A stretch of 64,000 bases of DNA from Salvia splendens (taxonomy: Eukaryota > Streptophyta > Magnoliopsida > Lamiales > Lamiaceae), in the NCBI RefSeq assembly GCF_004379255.2, contig NC_056051.1:6164062-6228061 (forward strand). Direction: 5' to 3'. The notes under the pieces are model-generated. The model saw only the letters and a list, made by a program, of their open reading frames with translations, was not told the origin of the DNA and searched no databases. Below, piece by piece: positions 11,630-22,961 of the stretch. The position numbers were made by a program, and so were the translations under genes. Numbering within the stretch: position 1 is the stretch's first letter; each line of letters begins with the position of its first letter.

Positions 11630-12450
11630 AACAGGAATAATTGTATCTCTTATTTTGTGCCATTCAATAAACATATCAGTAAAGATACTAAGGTATTAGA
11701 ACTTATATACAGTGATTTGTGTGACTTTCATTCTACTCCATCACTTGGAAATAAAAAGTATGTAGTTACTTTTATTGATGATGCTACTAGATATTGCAAT
11801 GTGTATTTGTTCCATTCAAAAGATGAAGCTCTTGATAAATTTAAAATCTTCAAAGAAAGTGTAGAGCTTCGTCATGGTGTGAAGATTAAAGTTCTTCGCA
11901 CTGATAGGGGAGGTGAGTATTATGATCCAGTATATTTCGAATCTACTGGTATAGTACATCAGACCACTGCTCCATATACACCACAACAAAATGGTGTAGC
12001 GAAAAAAAGAATAGAACATTGAAATAAATGGTTAATTCAATGTTGTGCTATTCTGGCCTAAGTGAAGGATTTTGGGGTGAGGCTATGTTAACAGCATGTT
12101 ACTTATTGAACATAGTTCCTAATAAAAGGAACAAGATAACCCCTTATAAACTTTGGCATAAGAAACCACCGAAACTGAGTTATCTAAGAGTTTGGGGTTG
12201 TTGAGCTGTGGTACGACTAACTGATCCTAAAATAAACACCATAGGTCAAAGAGGGATAGATTGTGTATTCCTTGGATATCCTGAAAATTCTGTTTGTTAT
12301 AGGTTCTATGTCATAGAACCTAATGACTATGTATCCGTGTACTCTATTATTGAGTCAAGAGATGCTGATTTTGGGAATGAGGATAGATTCACATCTTTAC
12401 CTAAATCTGGTGGCATGATTGCAAGCTCTAGTGTCTATGATGTGTCTAAC
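11630..12450 (+). pseudogene. Ty1/copia integrase fragment
   Basis: The reading gives LELIYSDLCD (first catalytic Asp), VTFIDDATRYC, RTDRGGEY (second Asp) and QTTAPYTPQQNGVA. The catalytic Glu region reads AKKRIEH with a stop at about 12020. It continues in the integrase C-terminal part (GFWGEAMLTACYLLN, PYKLWHKKPPKL, then a TGA, then GIDCVFLGYPENS). At least one frameshift and two stops break it. No protease, RT or LTR remains nearby. The fragment ends where the duplicated block at 12450 begins. It is a different copia lineage from the element at 16801. Confidence 0.85.
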
Positions 12451-12802
12451 AAAGTGTGTGCGAGGCACATGTTGGTTGTGTTGAAGCGATTAGTGTATGA
12501 CGCATCGATGTGACCTAGGGTGTTCGATGTTGGCTATTTTGAGTGCCTTTCGGAGTCTTTCTTTGAGATCTTCGGTAAAAAGAGTCTTCGTGTGTTGTTC
12601 ATATTAGCCACTTTTACACTTTTTGTAGATGTTTCCTTTGGTTTTACTTCATATTTCTTGTGATTATCTTTGATCTACATATACTAACTTGGGTGTTTAG
12701 TATTTAGGTCTCATATTACTTTTATTATTTTTGGCAAGTGGACGTCATATTCCACTAACTCATTTACTCACATTTTATTACTACCTACGTCCTTAAAAAA
12801 TA

Positions 12803-13069
12803 CTCTCTCTCCGTCCACGAAAAATAGACAAGATTTTGAATGACAAGAGTTTTAATGTATAATTGGTAAAGTAAGAGACAGATATGTAAAGTAAGAGAGG
12901 GGGAGGGAAAAGGTAGTGAAATGAGTGTTAATGGATTGTGGGGTCCACATTTAGAATGATGTGTAGGGTTAGTTAGTATTGGTTGAAAACTTTCCCTTTT
13001 GAACTTAGTCTATTTTTTGTAGACGAATCAAAATGGCAAAACTTGCCTATTTTTCGTGGACGGAGGGGA
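12803..13069. mobile_element. Stowaway-type MITE (inner, nested)
   Basis: Inverted ends CTCTCTCCGTCCACGAAAAATA and TATTTTTCGTGGACGGAGGGG are flanked by TA. A copy with the same ends is present at 58893-59155, so it inserted before the block duplication. Confidence 0.82.
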
Positions 13070-13210
13070 TAAAAACTTTTGAAATGACACAGTTTTAATG
13101 CACAATTGGTAATAAGAGAGAATAATTGGTAAAGTGTGAGAGAGAGATGAGATAAGTAAGAGAGGAAGAAAAAAAAGTAGTGGAAGTAGAGTTAGTGGAG
13201 TGGTGTCCAC

Positions 13211-15408
13211 GAGGAAATCGGGTTTATAGGCTACTTTGCCTTTAAAATAACGTAAATGTACCCATTTTGTTATCTATTCCATAAATGGGAAAAACGTCAC
13301 CCTCGTTGGCGTGTTTTAAGTGAAAACGCCACCCGTATTGGCGTTTTACAATGTATATGTCGTCGTATTGCATGTACGTTGAAAAACGCCGACGTGGTTG
13401 GCGTTTGAACGAAAAACGCCAATCCCACTGGCGTGTTTCAAAAAACGGCAATTCGGGTGGCGTTTTTCATGTTGCCTTCCGCCGTGAACAAAAGGACAAA
13501 AATTCACCCAAGTTATACACGCCAATGGGATTGGTGTGTATCAACCTTTCGTTCAGGCAAACTCTCGTTCAGGCATTTCATCAAACACTTGAAGGGCAAA
13601 CATTCGTTCAGGCATTTCATCAAACACTTGGTTCAAAATATTTAACAGAGACTGAGTTGAGGTTTTACTATATGAAAACTTAGGAGCGAGGCTGACACAA
13701 ACATTCCATTTAGACAGATTACGGAAGCTTTGATTTAAATCAGTTGAGTTACGAAAATTTTGGAGAGTTATTACGTGATTTTGAGATAAAGCTCACTCAT
13801 GTCTAGCATAAGTAGTTGGTAGTTCTCGGTTGTGACATAACACAAGCTCATAACCACTTCTTGATTCTTTCTCAATAAAAGTCCTAGTTTACATTCCCAT
13901 CTTCAAGCTAAAACCCTATTTCTTCATTCTCGTTCTTGCTCGCTTGTTTACTTGATCACGTGGCCATGAGGTAACGGTATCCAATTGATCGATCCATTGT
14001 TCATAATGCCCCATTCCAATGTAGTTGCGTGACATGATGAAGGAAGTTGGCTATGGTGAGAAGACAGTGGAGCTGATAATGGAAAAAAAATGATGTATCA
14101 CAATATTTCATGGAAGGAGGGAGTACTATCTAATAAACTTTGGAATAGCTTCATAAACAAATGAAAACAATTTTCAGATTATCATAATCTGTATAGACTA
14201 TATTGTATTACGTGATCAACGGGGTGATCGACACAGGTCGTCACCGTCAAACATCTATTTTTGTTTTGAATTATGCAAACAAATCTATCAAATGATATTT
14301 TAAGAACAAATACCTATCAAATTTGATAAAAACTAATACATTATTTCAGTTACATTTAATAGACTTAATCAAAAAAATGTAACGGTAAATGGATGGACTT
14401 ATTTAGATTTATATCGACGATTTGACTCTATAAATTGAACTTCTATTCACTTTGAATAACAATCACAAACCTAATAAACAAATTACTAGTATATATTTTC
14501 GTTAAGATATGATGTTTGATATTTTTATCTTTATATTTTTTTAATTATTCACATGGGTCAAATCGTCTATATAAAGAAATCTATACAAGTCTATATTTGG
14601 TATTTTTTTTCCAAAATTTATTTCAGCCGTCCGGAAGAATAGTCAGTATTTGGTCATTCTTGGCTGCTCCTCGGGTCCGTATGTATCATCACCATACTTT
14701 TGGTCCAAGTCGTTCCATCTTTCATTCTAAGTCTATTTCAGCTCATTATAAGTTAAATATTTTGAGGTTGAATGATAAAAATAAACAATTTTCAGATTGT
14801 GAAGACGTCTATATATACGTTACGTGATCAACGGGGCAAATGAGGCTGATGAAACGTTTCTAAAAATGGAAACAATATTCTCTCTACTTTTTCTTCTCTC
14901 TTACTTTACTCTCTCTTCATTAACTCACAAAACAACACTACATAAAATCCCGTGCCGAAAAGCAAATGTTGCATATTTAATGGGACGGAGGGAGTATTTT
15001 GAACCAACTGTTTGATGAAATGCCTGAATGAAAGTTTGCCCTCCAAGTGTTTGATGAAATGCCTGAACGAAAGGTTGAAACACGCCAATCTCATTGGCGT
15101 GTATAACTTGGGAGAATTTTTGGTCTTTTTTTCACGGCGGAAGGCAACATGAAAAACGCCACCCGAATTGGCGTTTTTTGAAACACGCCAGTGGGATTGG
15201 CGTTTTTAGTTCAAACGCCAACCACATAGGCGTTTTTCAACGTACATGCAATACGACGACATATACGTTGTAAAACGCCAATACGGGTGGCGTTTTCACT
15301 TAAAACACGCCAACGGGGGTGGCGTTTTTCCCATTTATGGAATAGATAACAAAATGGGTACATTTACGTTATTTTAAAGACAAAGTAGCCTATAAACCCG
15401 ATTTCCTC
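13211..15408. mobile_element. MULE-like non-autonomous element with about 420-bp inverted repeats
   Basis: The left end GAGGAAATCGGGTTTATAGG is mirrored at the right end CCTATAAACCCGATTTCCTC. Inverted repeats run about 13211-13640 and 14999-15408. A perfect 10-bp target duplication TGGTGTCCAC flanks it (13201-13210 and 15409-15418), and the distal paralogue keeps the empty site once (59288-59297). Long TIRs with a 9-11-bp duplication are typical of Mutator-like elements. The about 1.36-kb interior has no transposase, so it depends on another element. The right portion recurs as fragments at 29371-30146 and 43086-43860 because of later segmental duplication. The interior carries a Stowaway MITE whose left part is deleted here (14849-14995) but is complete in those fragments. 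Confidence 0.88.
13290..13540. repeat. Array of AACGCC-N9-GGCGTT short palindromes in the left MULE TIR
   Basis: Six imperfect palindromes of about 22 bp start near 13293, 13325, 13385, 13415, 13444 and 13517. Each has an AACGCC-like arm, a spacer of about 9 bases and a GGCGTT-like arm. The same array is mirrored in the right TIR (about 15090-15330) and in the fragments at 29818-30070 and 43532-43784. Confidence 0.85.
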
Positions 15409-16105
15409 TGGTGTCCACTTCCTAAATCAGAATGTTAGAAAGTTTCTATTTTAAAGGGAGAACCAAAATGTAAATAGTTTTTATTTTTAAGGGACGGGGG
15501 TAGTATAAAATCAATGTATATAAGTAGGACTCATATTCCATTAATTTTTTTTTACCAATTTTATATATAATCAAATAATTTCTTAAAACCTGTATCGGTA
15601 ATATGGAGTGCAGTACTTATTAGTTCTCGTAATTCAATATTCGCACTTGTCGTTAACTGTACTAGGATTACATGTACATTTGCAAGTTTATATTTAGTGC
15701 TATAAAAAAGTAATCTAATTTAGGAACAATATGGGTGTGAGCTCGGGCCTAATATAAGTATATTTAGGATTAATTCTCGTTAATGAAGGTTTCAATTGAT
15801 GAGTTTGTGGACTTGTAAAGGATAAGAATCAGATCTAAACATACTCATGTAACTGAAAACTTACACTAGACATTAAATTTTAAGCCCAAAATGTATGTAA
15901 AGTGTAAACATTGACTAGTTAGGTGTCTGATAGTCGACGCAACGTATAGAAAGCGGTCAAAAGTTTAGTTAAAATGACATATATATATTTACATAATCAT
16001 ACACACAGTAGCACAGTTTGCAATATTTTATTTGGAATTATTTAACTTATATTGTGATAGAAGCATTTGGTTTGGTTGTTGGGGCTTGGAGTAGTCAAGG
16101 TTCGT

Positions 16106-16776
16106 CTAGGCTGGAGGAGGCCCACCTCTGCAAAGTTTTTTGTAGCGACATTCGCGGGGTTTGGAATGTGGAGTTAATGTTTTATAGGTGATGGATGATG
16201 TCTTCTTTTTCGCCTCGGCTGTCACAAATTAAACTATATTAGCTCCATCAACCATGTTCAGACACAGAAAAGTATTCACTTGTCCAACAAATTTTGTGTG
16301 TGTGTATATATGAACATATTCAAATTTTCATATTCTAAACACGCATGTGTGGCCATATATCTATATAATCATAAAAATTACTCCCCCGTCCCTGAAAATT
16401 TGTCACCTATTTCCTTATTCGTCCGTCCCTAAAAATTTGTCACCTTTCACTTTTACCATTTTTGGTAGTGGACCCTACATTCCACTAACTCATTCACACT
16501 CACATTTTATTATAAAACTAATATATAAAAGTAGGATCCACATGCCTCCAACTTTTTCAACTCACTTTCTATTATATTTCTTAAAACCCGTGCCAGGTCA
16601 AATGGTGACGAATTTTGAGGGACGGAGGGAGTGCATGAATTAATAATAACAAGAAATTAATAGAGCAATACTTTTGGTGTCGGTAGTCTCCACAAGCTTC
16701 CTGGCAAAAGCTACATGGGATTGGGGGGACATTAAGAGAACAATTAGAACCAAATGAAAAACAAGTGTTTTCCTAC
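16106..16776 (-). pseudogene. Peptide gene B, disrupted at codon 2 by an Athila-like element
   Basis: Exon 2 is 16218-16106 and exon 1 is 16776-16672, with a GT-AG phase-1 intron between them that holds a MITE (16381-16631). The reading after the break is RKTLVFHLVLIVLLMSPQ, then VAFARKL, and ends with CRYKKLCRGGPPPA and TAG. The first bases, ATGG, now lie at 51594-51591, 34.8 kb away, because the element inserted between them and the rest with target duplication CCTAC/CTTAC. Joined, it would be a 73-aa precursor of the same plan as A, C and D. All visible codons after the break are intact, so the lesion is only the insertion. An in-frame minus-strand ATG exists inside the inserted DNA (16894), but it lies in transposon sequence. 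Confidence 0.75.
16381..16631. mobile_element. Stowaway-type MITE in the intron of peptide gene B
   Basis: The left end CTCCCCCGTCCCTGAAAATTTGTC and the right end GACGAATTTTGAGGGACGGAGGGAG are mirrored. The paralogous intron in gene C (TTACATGAATT at about 60225) lacks it, giving an empty site. Its copy in tandem unit 2 lies at 37033-37284. Confidence 0.88.
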
Positions 16777-16800
16777 TAGAAGGGAATTGTGATACGAAGA

Positions 16801-17900
16801 TGTAGAAATCATGGTAATAAATATGCCCGGTCAATGAATTTTGACCACATAATAAATGTGACGAGACATTTAATTTTGTGAAATTAAATGACATAGCGTC
16901 GATCTACATTTTACGTAGATAAATGTAGTATATTCACTTTCTCAAATCCGATTTCCGGTGAGTGAGAAATAGTGGATTAAAGTTGGGCATAATTAGCTTC
17001 TAATTAAAGCTTGGAGTTGGAGCTTAGGGAATAATTAACTAGTGTTAATTATCCCACATTGGAGGATTAACACATCTTTTAATGTGTATAAATTAAGTGA
17101 CTTTATGTTACTTAATAATTATAGTGGACCAAGATGGGTGAAAGAGCCCACACGCGCGCACACGCGCGCGCCGCCGCCGCCGCCCGCCCGCCCGAGCCCG
17201 AGCCCGTGCTCGCGCTCGCGGTCACGGGCCGCGGTCCCGGGCCCGATCCCGATCCCGATCTCGATCTTGGACTTGGACTTGGCAATTGGTCTTTGGGCTT
17301 GGTGCTTGGCCCAAACTATTCTTTTTAGACCACCGCCGAGTCAGCAATCCAAGTGGCTTGACACGTCGTCAAGCGAGGCACAGTCACGGCTGCCACGTGA
17401 GAAATCCACACGCTCCACACACGGGTGGCACACTCCAGCCACACGCCTGTAACCGACGTCGGTTACGAATTGCCATGATGAGCCTTCAATGGGTGGTTGA
17501 CCAAGCATGGTGGCTTGGCCTATAAATAGGCTAGCCATACCACTGCATTAGGACACACACATACAAGCATTCTGCATCATAAGCTCTCTCCCTCTCTCTG
17601 CATTGTTTTCTGTCAAAGCTCTGCCCTCTCCTCCATCCCGTTCGCCGGAGCTCTACTGATTGCGGTGCTGCATCAATAGAGACGTAGCCGTTTTACCTTT
17701 GGGGACACACGCCAAACCGAAGAGCACTACCAGGGCGTATCTCGTCTTGCGGGAAGAGGCCTCCTCGACTCGGCTAATCATACTGGTTTAGTAGTTTCGA
17801 TTTTACGTTGTAATTTCTAAAGTTCAGTTTCTTCTTTTCCTTTCTTTTGGGTTGTATTACGCCCGGTTTTGTTATCTCTTGTAATCCCCAGAAACCAACA
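16801..17900 (+). repeat. Copia 5' LTR
   Basis: It runs TGTAGAAATC to CCAACA, 1,100 bp. U3 holds a GC-rich simple-repeat stretch (about 17148-17285) of ACGCGC, CCG, CCCGAG, CCCGAT and TTGGAC units. A TATA box is at 17521. The U5 segment TATCTCGTCTTGCG (17738-17751) is complementary to the leader just after the LTR. Confidence 0.92.
17521..17530 (+). promoter_or_regulatory. TATA box of the copia 5' LTR
   Basis: TATAAATAGG is followed about 30 nt downstream by AGGACACACACATAC, the likely transcript start region. The 3' LTR lacks this segment. Confidence 0.7.
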
Positions 17901-17902
17901 AT

Positions 17903-17916
17903 CGCAAGACGAGATA
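17903..17916 (+). promoter_or_regulatory. Primer-binding region of the copia element, complementary to its own U5
   Basis: The bases right after the 5' LTR do not match the usual initiator-Met PBS (TGGTATCAGAGC). CGCAAGACGAGATA is instead the exact reverse complement of 17738-17751 in the LTR. This could be a U5-leader stem or a self-priming arrangement. I see no tRNA 3' end that it matches. Confidence 0.5.
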
Positions 17917-17980
17917 ACTTGCCTTTGAAGGGATTTGGACCTTTTAAACTGAACTTAATAATTTCGAAACTTAAACACCT

Positions 17981-20900
17981 TTGCTGGAGATGTCGACGGA
18001 AACTAACACCACTGCTGCCGCCACCATCGCCGCCATTCCTTCCACCATGGCGACCACTGGACCGGTCAATACGTCGTCAATTCCGACGATGATGCCCACT
18101 CCCGGGCGCTATCCTTCTTCATCAACAACCCCTTGGGAGTTCGTTAACCCCCTTAGGCTCACTGGTGGATCCACCTCGAGTGGATCGGTTGGTTCCACTT
18201 TTAGTGGTTCCTTCGGATCCTTTAATGGATCGAGTGTTGGGGCCTTCGGGCCTCACACGAATGCTGGGGCCTTCGGGTCTCATGCGAGTGCTAGTCCCTT
18301 CGGGGATAGTACGTTCATGGCGGGCTCTATGCCTAACGTGAATGGTGGGGGCTCTAGGCCCAACCACGTTGTTGGCTCCTTCGGGGGCAACGGAATTGGT
18401 TCCTTCCAAGGACCAACTGCGGCACCTTTGGCACCAAGAATGATGCCACCGGCCGAGAAACCACCCAAGTTTGGAGGATCAGACTTCAAGAGGTGGTACC
18501 AAAAGATGTTGTTCTACTTGACAACATTGGGCGTCGCCAACTTCCTCACGGAGAACGAGCCGCCCGCGCCAAACGACCAAGAGACTAGGCTCGAAGTCAT
18601 GGCGGACTATGAGGCTTGGAGAAAAGGGGATTATCTATGTAAAAACTTTATTTTAAGTGCATTAGATGATAGCCTCTATAATGTATACTCCAATGTAACC
18701 ACATCTAAACAAATGTGGGAGAGCCTAGAGAAGAAATATAGCATAGACAATGCTGCAGGGACTGAACAGGTTGTAGCATCCAAGTTTATGGACTACAAGA
18801 TGGTCGACTCTCGACCCATCATGGAGCAAGTCCAAGAGCTCCAAATGATCATCCACTCCTTAGTGGCTGAAGGGATGACCTTGCCCGATAAGTTCCTAAG
18901 GTGCACGATCATTGACAAACTCCCTCCAAGTTGGAAGGACTTCAAGAGTTATCTCAAGCACAAGCGAAAGCAGATGACCTTTGAAGACTTGATTGTGAAG
19001 TTGCGCATTGAGGCAGATGTGCGCAAAAGCGACCAAAAGGCTAAGGGATTCGCCCCAAATGAAGTCAAAGCCAACCTGTTGGAGCGGGGCGGTCCCTCCA
19101 ACAAACGCCCTCGCCCAAACCGTCCAAGCGACAAAGGGAAGGGAAAGCAGCCTTCAAAGAAGTTTGAAGGCGACTGCTACAAATGTGGCAAACAAGGCCA
19201 CTTTGCTAAAGACTGCCGCAGCAAGAAGAAGAAGCCAGCTGCCCACGTCGTTGAGAAGGAGTTCAAGGACTGGGATGAGAACGACCTCATTGCTGTGGTC
19301 ACTGAAGAGGTCAACCTTGTTAACAACAACAAGGGTGGCTGGTATATTGATACCGACGCTACTGCACACGTCTGTGCAGATAGAAGTATGTTCTCCACCT
19401 ACAACAACGTTGAAGGGAGAAAGATAAACATGGGGAATCAAGCCTCGTCTGAAATCCTCGGAGTTGGTGATGTAATCCTCAAGATGACGTCTGGCGTCTC
19501 AATCACCTTGAAGGATGCGCTGCACGTTCCGGACATCCGGAAGAACCTAGTTTCAGGATCAATACTAGTGAATAAGGGTTTTAAACTTGTATTTGAATCC
19601 GATAGGTTTGCATTTAAGTTTGGGAAGTCCCTCGGAAAAGGTTATGTAACCGACAGACTTTTCAAGCTTAGTGTAGCAACACTGCGTGTTCCAAAGCCAT
19701 TGGCTAATAAGAATAAAGCATCTACTTCCTCTTATTTGACCGAGTCTTCAAATATGTGGCATTGTAGATTGGGACATGTAAATTCAAAAGCCATTAAAAG
19801 ATTAGTAAATTTAGATTTACTAAAGGCTAATGAATTGGATATCCAAGATAAATATGAAATTTGTCTTGAAGCAAAAGTGACTAAGTTGCCGTTTCATTCG
19901 GTTGAGCGAAGCACAAAACCCCTTGAATTAATTCACACGGATGTATGTGATTTAAAGATGGTGCAAACAAGAGGTGGTAAAAAGTACTTTATCACTTTCA
20001 TAGATGATTGCACAAGATATTGCTACATTTATCTTTTAAGAAGTAAAGATGAAGCAATAGAGGCGTTCAAAAATTATAAGAACGAAGTTGAGAATCAACT
20101 TGGTTGTAAAATCAAAATGATTCGAAGCGATAGAGGAGGAGAATATGTAGCCCCGTTTGGGGAGTTATGCAACGCAAGTGGTATAATTCATCAAACAACT
20201 GCTCCATATTCACCACAATCTAATGGTGTTGCAGAACGCAAAAATCGAACTCTAAAAGAGATGATGAATGCACTGCTTCTAACTTCAGGATTACCACATA
20301 ACATGTGGGGGAAAGCTGTTTTGACAGCCAACTATATCTTGAATAAGATCCCTCTCAAAGGAAAAGATGTCACTCCTTATGAGTTGTGGAAGGGAAGGAA
20401 TCCATCCTACAAATACCTCAAAGTGTGGGGGTGTTTGGCAAAGGTGATGGTTCCTCCGCCCAAAGAAGTTACAATCGGACCTAAGACGGTTGATTGCATC
20501 TTCATTGGATATGCACTTAACAGTAGTGCATATCGATTTGTTGTTCACAAGTCTGAAATATCGACTATAACAGTAGGGACAACAATTGAGTCAAGGAATG
20601 CCGTATTTCTCGAAAATACTTTTCCTTGCAAAGACAAAGAAAAAGTCGTAACCAATTCTGAGACAAGAATTGAGGAAGAAGCCACTAGTTCTAAACCAGT
20701 GGAAGAAGAAGCCACTAGTTCTAAATCAGCGGATGCGGAACCTGAATCGCGCAAGCATGCAAGGCCCGATCCAAAAGATATAGTACTAAGACGTGGTAAT
20801 AGAGTCAGAACACCAAAAACTTTTGGTCCTGACTACATTGCTTTCATGTTGGATGAAGAACCAACATCGATAAAAGTAGCCTTTGCTGGCCCAGACGGGC

Positions 20901-22399
20901 TGCATTGGAGAAAAGCTGTTCAAAGCGAAATTGATTCAATTTTGCTAAACCACACATGGGTGTTGGTTGATTTGCCCGAAGGTGCTAAACCTTTATGATG
21001 CAAATGGGTTCTTAAAAGAAAGTTTAAGGCCGATGGAACAGTCGATAAGTATAAAGCCCGATTAGTAGTAAAGGGTTTTAAACAAAAGGAAGGACATGAC
21101 TTCTTCGATACCTATTCACCTGTAACAAGGATTACATCTATACGAGTGCTTCTCGCTATTGCTGCATTGCACAATCTTGAGATTCATCAAATGGATGTAA
21201 AGACCGCGTTTCTAAATGGTGAACTAGAAGATGAAATCTATATGGAACAACCCGAAGGGTTTGTATTACCTGGACAAGAGAAAAAGGTATGCAAGCTCGT
21301 AAAGTCCCTATATGGATTGAAACAAGCGCCATTGCAGTGGCACTTGAAGTTTGATAATGTGATGTTATCAAATGGGTTTAAAATCAACGAGTGCGACAAA
21401 TGTGTCTACATCAAGAGCACTAATAACGGTCATGTTTTAGTGTGTCTCTATGTTGATGATATGTTAATCTTGGGTAGCAACACTCAAGTAATTAACGATA
21501 CAAAGGCCATGTTAAAGAGAAACTTTGACATGAAAGACATGGGTCTAGCCGATGTAATTCTTGCAATGAAGATTCTAAGAACAAATGATGGAATCATCTT
21601 AACACAATCACATTATGTTGAGAAGATATTGAATAAATTCAAAGCCTATGATGGCGCGCCGGTTAAGACTCCAATTGAACTCAACGTTCACTTGAGCAAG
21701 AACAAAGGCGAGCCCGTTGCACAAGAAGAGTATGCACGGATCATCGGGTGCATTATGTACTTGACTAATTGCACTCGACCTGACATTGCTTGTGCCGTGA
21801 ACAAGTTGAGTCGTTACACGAGCAATCCAAGCAAAAAACATTGGAGAGCTCTTGTGAGGGTTTTGAGATATTTAAAACATACTCAAAATCTTGGGCTACA
21901 CTTCTCGAGATACCCCCCGGTACTTGAAGGGTACTGTGATGCCAATTGGATATCCGATAATAGAGACTCACTTTCAACAAGTGGATACGTCTTTATTATT
22001 GGGGGTGGTGCTGTATCGTGGAAATTCACAAAACAGACATGTATAGCCCGATCAACAATGGAATCGGAGTTCATTGCCTTAGATAAGGCGGGTGAGGAAG
22101 CCGAGTGGCTTAAGAACTTCCTTGAAGATATTCCATGTTGGTATAAGCCAGTGCCACCAGTGCTAATCCACTGCGATAGCCAAGCGGCTATTGGAAGGGC
22201 AAACAATGGTTTCTATAATGGTAAATCTCGACATATACGTCGACGACATAACACCGTGAGACATTTGATCACAACTGGCGTGATTACAATTGACTATGTG
22301 AAGTCAATATATAATCTAGCGGATCCGCTAACCAAAGGGTTAAACCGTGATCAAATGAATAAGTTGCTAGAGGGAATGGGTTTGAAATCCACAAACTAA
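17981..22399 (+). pseudogene. Copia gag-pol polyprotein with one in-frame stop and active-site lesions
   Basis: A single frame of 1,473 codons is broken only by TGA at 20996-20998, where copia proteins normally carry a glycine before CKW. Order: Ser/Gly/Thr-rich start; UBN2-type gag (about residues 165-340); CCHC knuckle [14 protein letters not shown] (about 400-413); protease reading DTDATAH (about 455) where DTGATAH is expected; integrase with HCRLGH, but KYEICLEAK where the zinc Cys-x2-Cys would sit, then HTD, SDRGGEY and AERKNRT as the DDE residues (about 651, 715, 750); RT with LYVDDMLIL (about 1155); RNase H with YCDANW and ending MGLKSTN. The GTPase-like integrity of the rest suggests recent inactivation. 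The mutated protease glycine and zinc cysteine would each probably disable it even if the stop were read through. Start at 17981; an ATG 12 nt later is equally possible. Confidence 0.92.
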
Positions 22400-22961
22400 A
22401 GAATTATCATAGTGGTAACCCAACCATGATGACTGGAGATCCCAAGAACTTGGTTCAAAGGGACAACTAAGCTATGAGAGTTCATGAGAAACACTCAACT
22501 ATATCTATTCCCTAGAGAGCAATAGAGTGTTGGAGAACTTGCCTAGTGGTAAAGGCCAAGTCTATGACTTCTAATGGTTCTTAAGAATCTCAAAGAGATG
22601 GAGTTCTCAAGGAGACCAAGTATGGCAAGGTACTTGACTAAGAATCACCTATGTAAGTGTGAAGTTTGGTCGCTTCATAAAACACACTTATGAATCCAAA
22701 GTGGTGTCCAAGACCGCAATGGACACAAAACGTGAGAACGGATGAGGATGAGGTGTTTAAGCGTTAACACCATTGTCTCGGTGTACGCCGTGGGGGATTA
22801 GTTCAAAGCATCGCGCTACTAAGCCGCCTGTGTATCCGATGGTGTCGACTATGGAAGGTTCAAGGCCAACAACTACCTATCCTTATGCTTATATACCTCT
22901 CGAGGGTTGAGCTTGTGTCTGCATGCATATGCATTCGGCTATTTCCACTCATGTGGGGGAT

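Larger units (their letters stand above)
12781..15500. mobile_element. Stowaway-type MITE, split by an inner MITE and by a MULE
   Basis: The left end CTACCTACGTCCTTAAAAA and the right end TTTTTAAGGGACGGGGG are flanked by TA. An inner Stowaway MITE occupies 12803-13069 and the MULE-like element occupies 13211-15408. The distal paralogous copy (58871-59375) contains the inner MITE but not the MULE. Confidence 0.75.
12450..16776. repeat. Proximal copy of a duplicated peptide-gene block
   Basis: From AAAGTGTGTGCGAGGCACAT (12451) onward this block aligns with 58541-60368, except where later elements landed: the MULE at 13211 and a MITE at 16381. It contains nested Stowaway MITEs and peptide gene B; the distal copy contains gene C. 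The block continues on the far side of the Athila-like element from 51586 to the SINE. Confidence 0.85.

Noticed and set aside
13290..13540. CRISPR-like array (regularly spaced short palindromes)
   Set aside because: The units sit in both inverted repeats of a transposon with target duplication, spacing is irregular, spacers are not unique in the CRISPR sense, and the genome is plant nuclear.
14095..14130. Additional MITE end (GGAAGGAGGGAGTACTAT)
   Set aside because: Only one Stowaway-like end is visible inside the MULE interior, with no partner end or paired TA, so it is at best a fragment.
16640..16894. Minus-strand 84-codon frame as an alternative intact form of peptide gene B
   Set aside because: Its first 36 or so codons are copia and Athila LTR sequence fused to the peptide exon; paralogue C shows the real start is the ATG now at 51594.
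17042..17525. Open frames on both strands through the copia LTR GC-rich tract
   Set aside because: They are low-complexity Arg/Pro/Ala or Asp/Leu translations of simple repeats inside an LTR, without a domain or consistent frame between the two LTRs.
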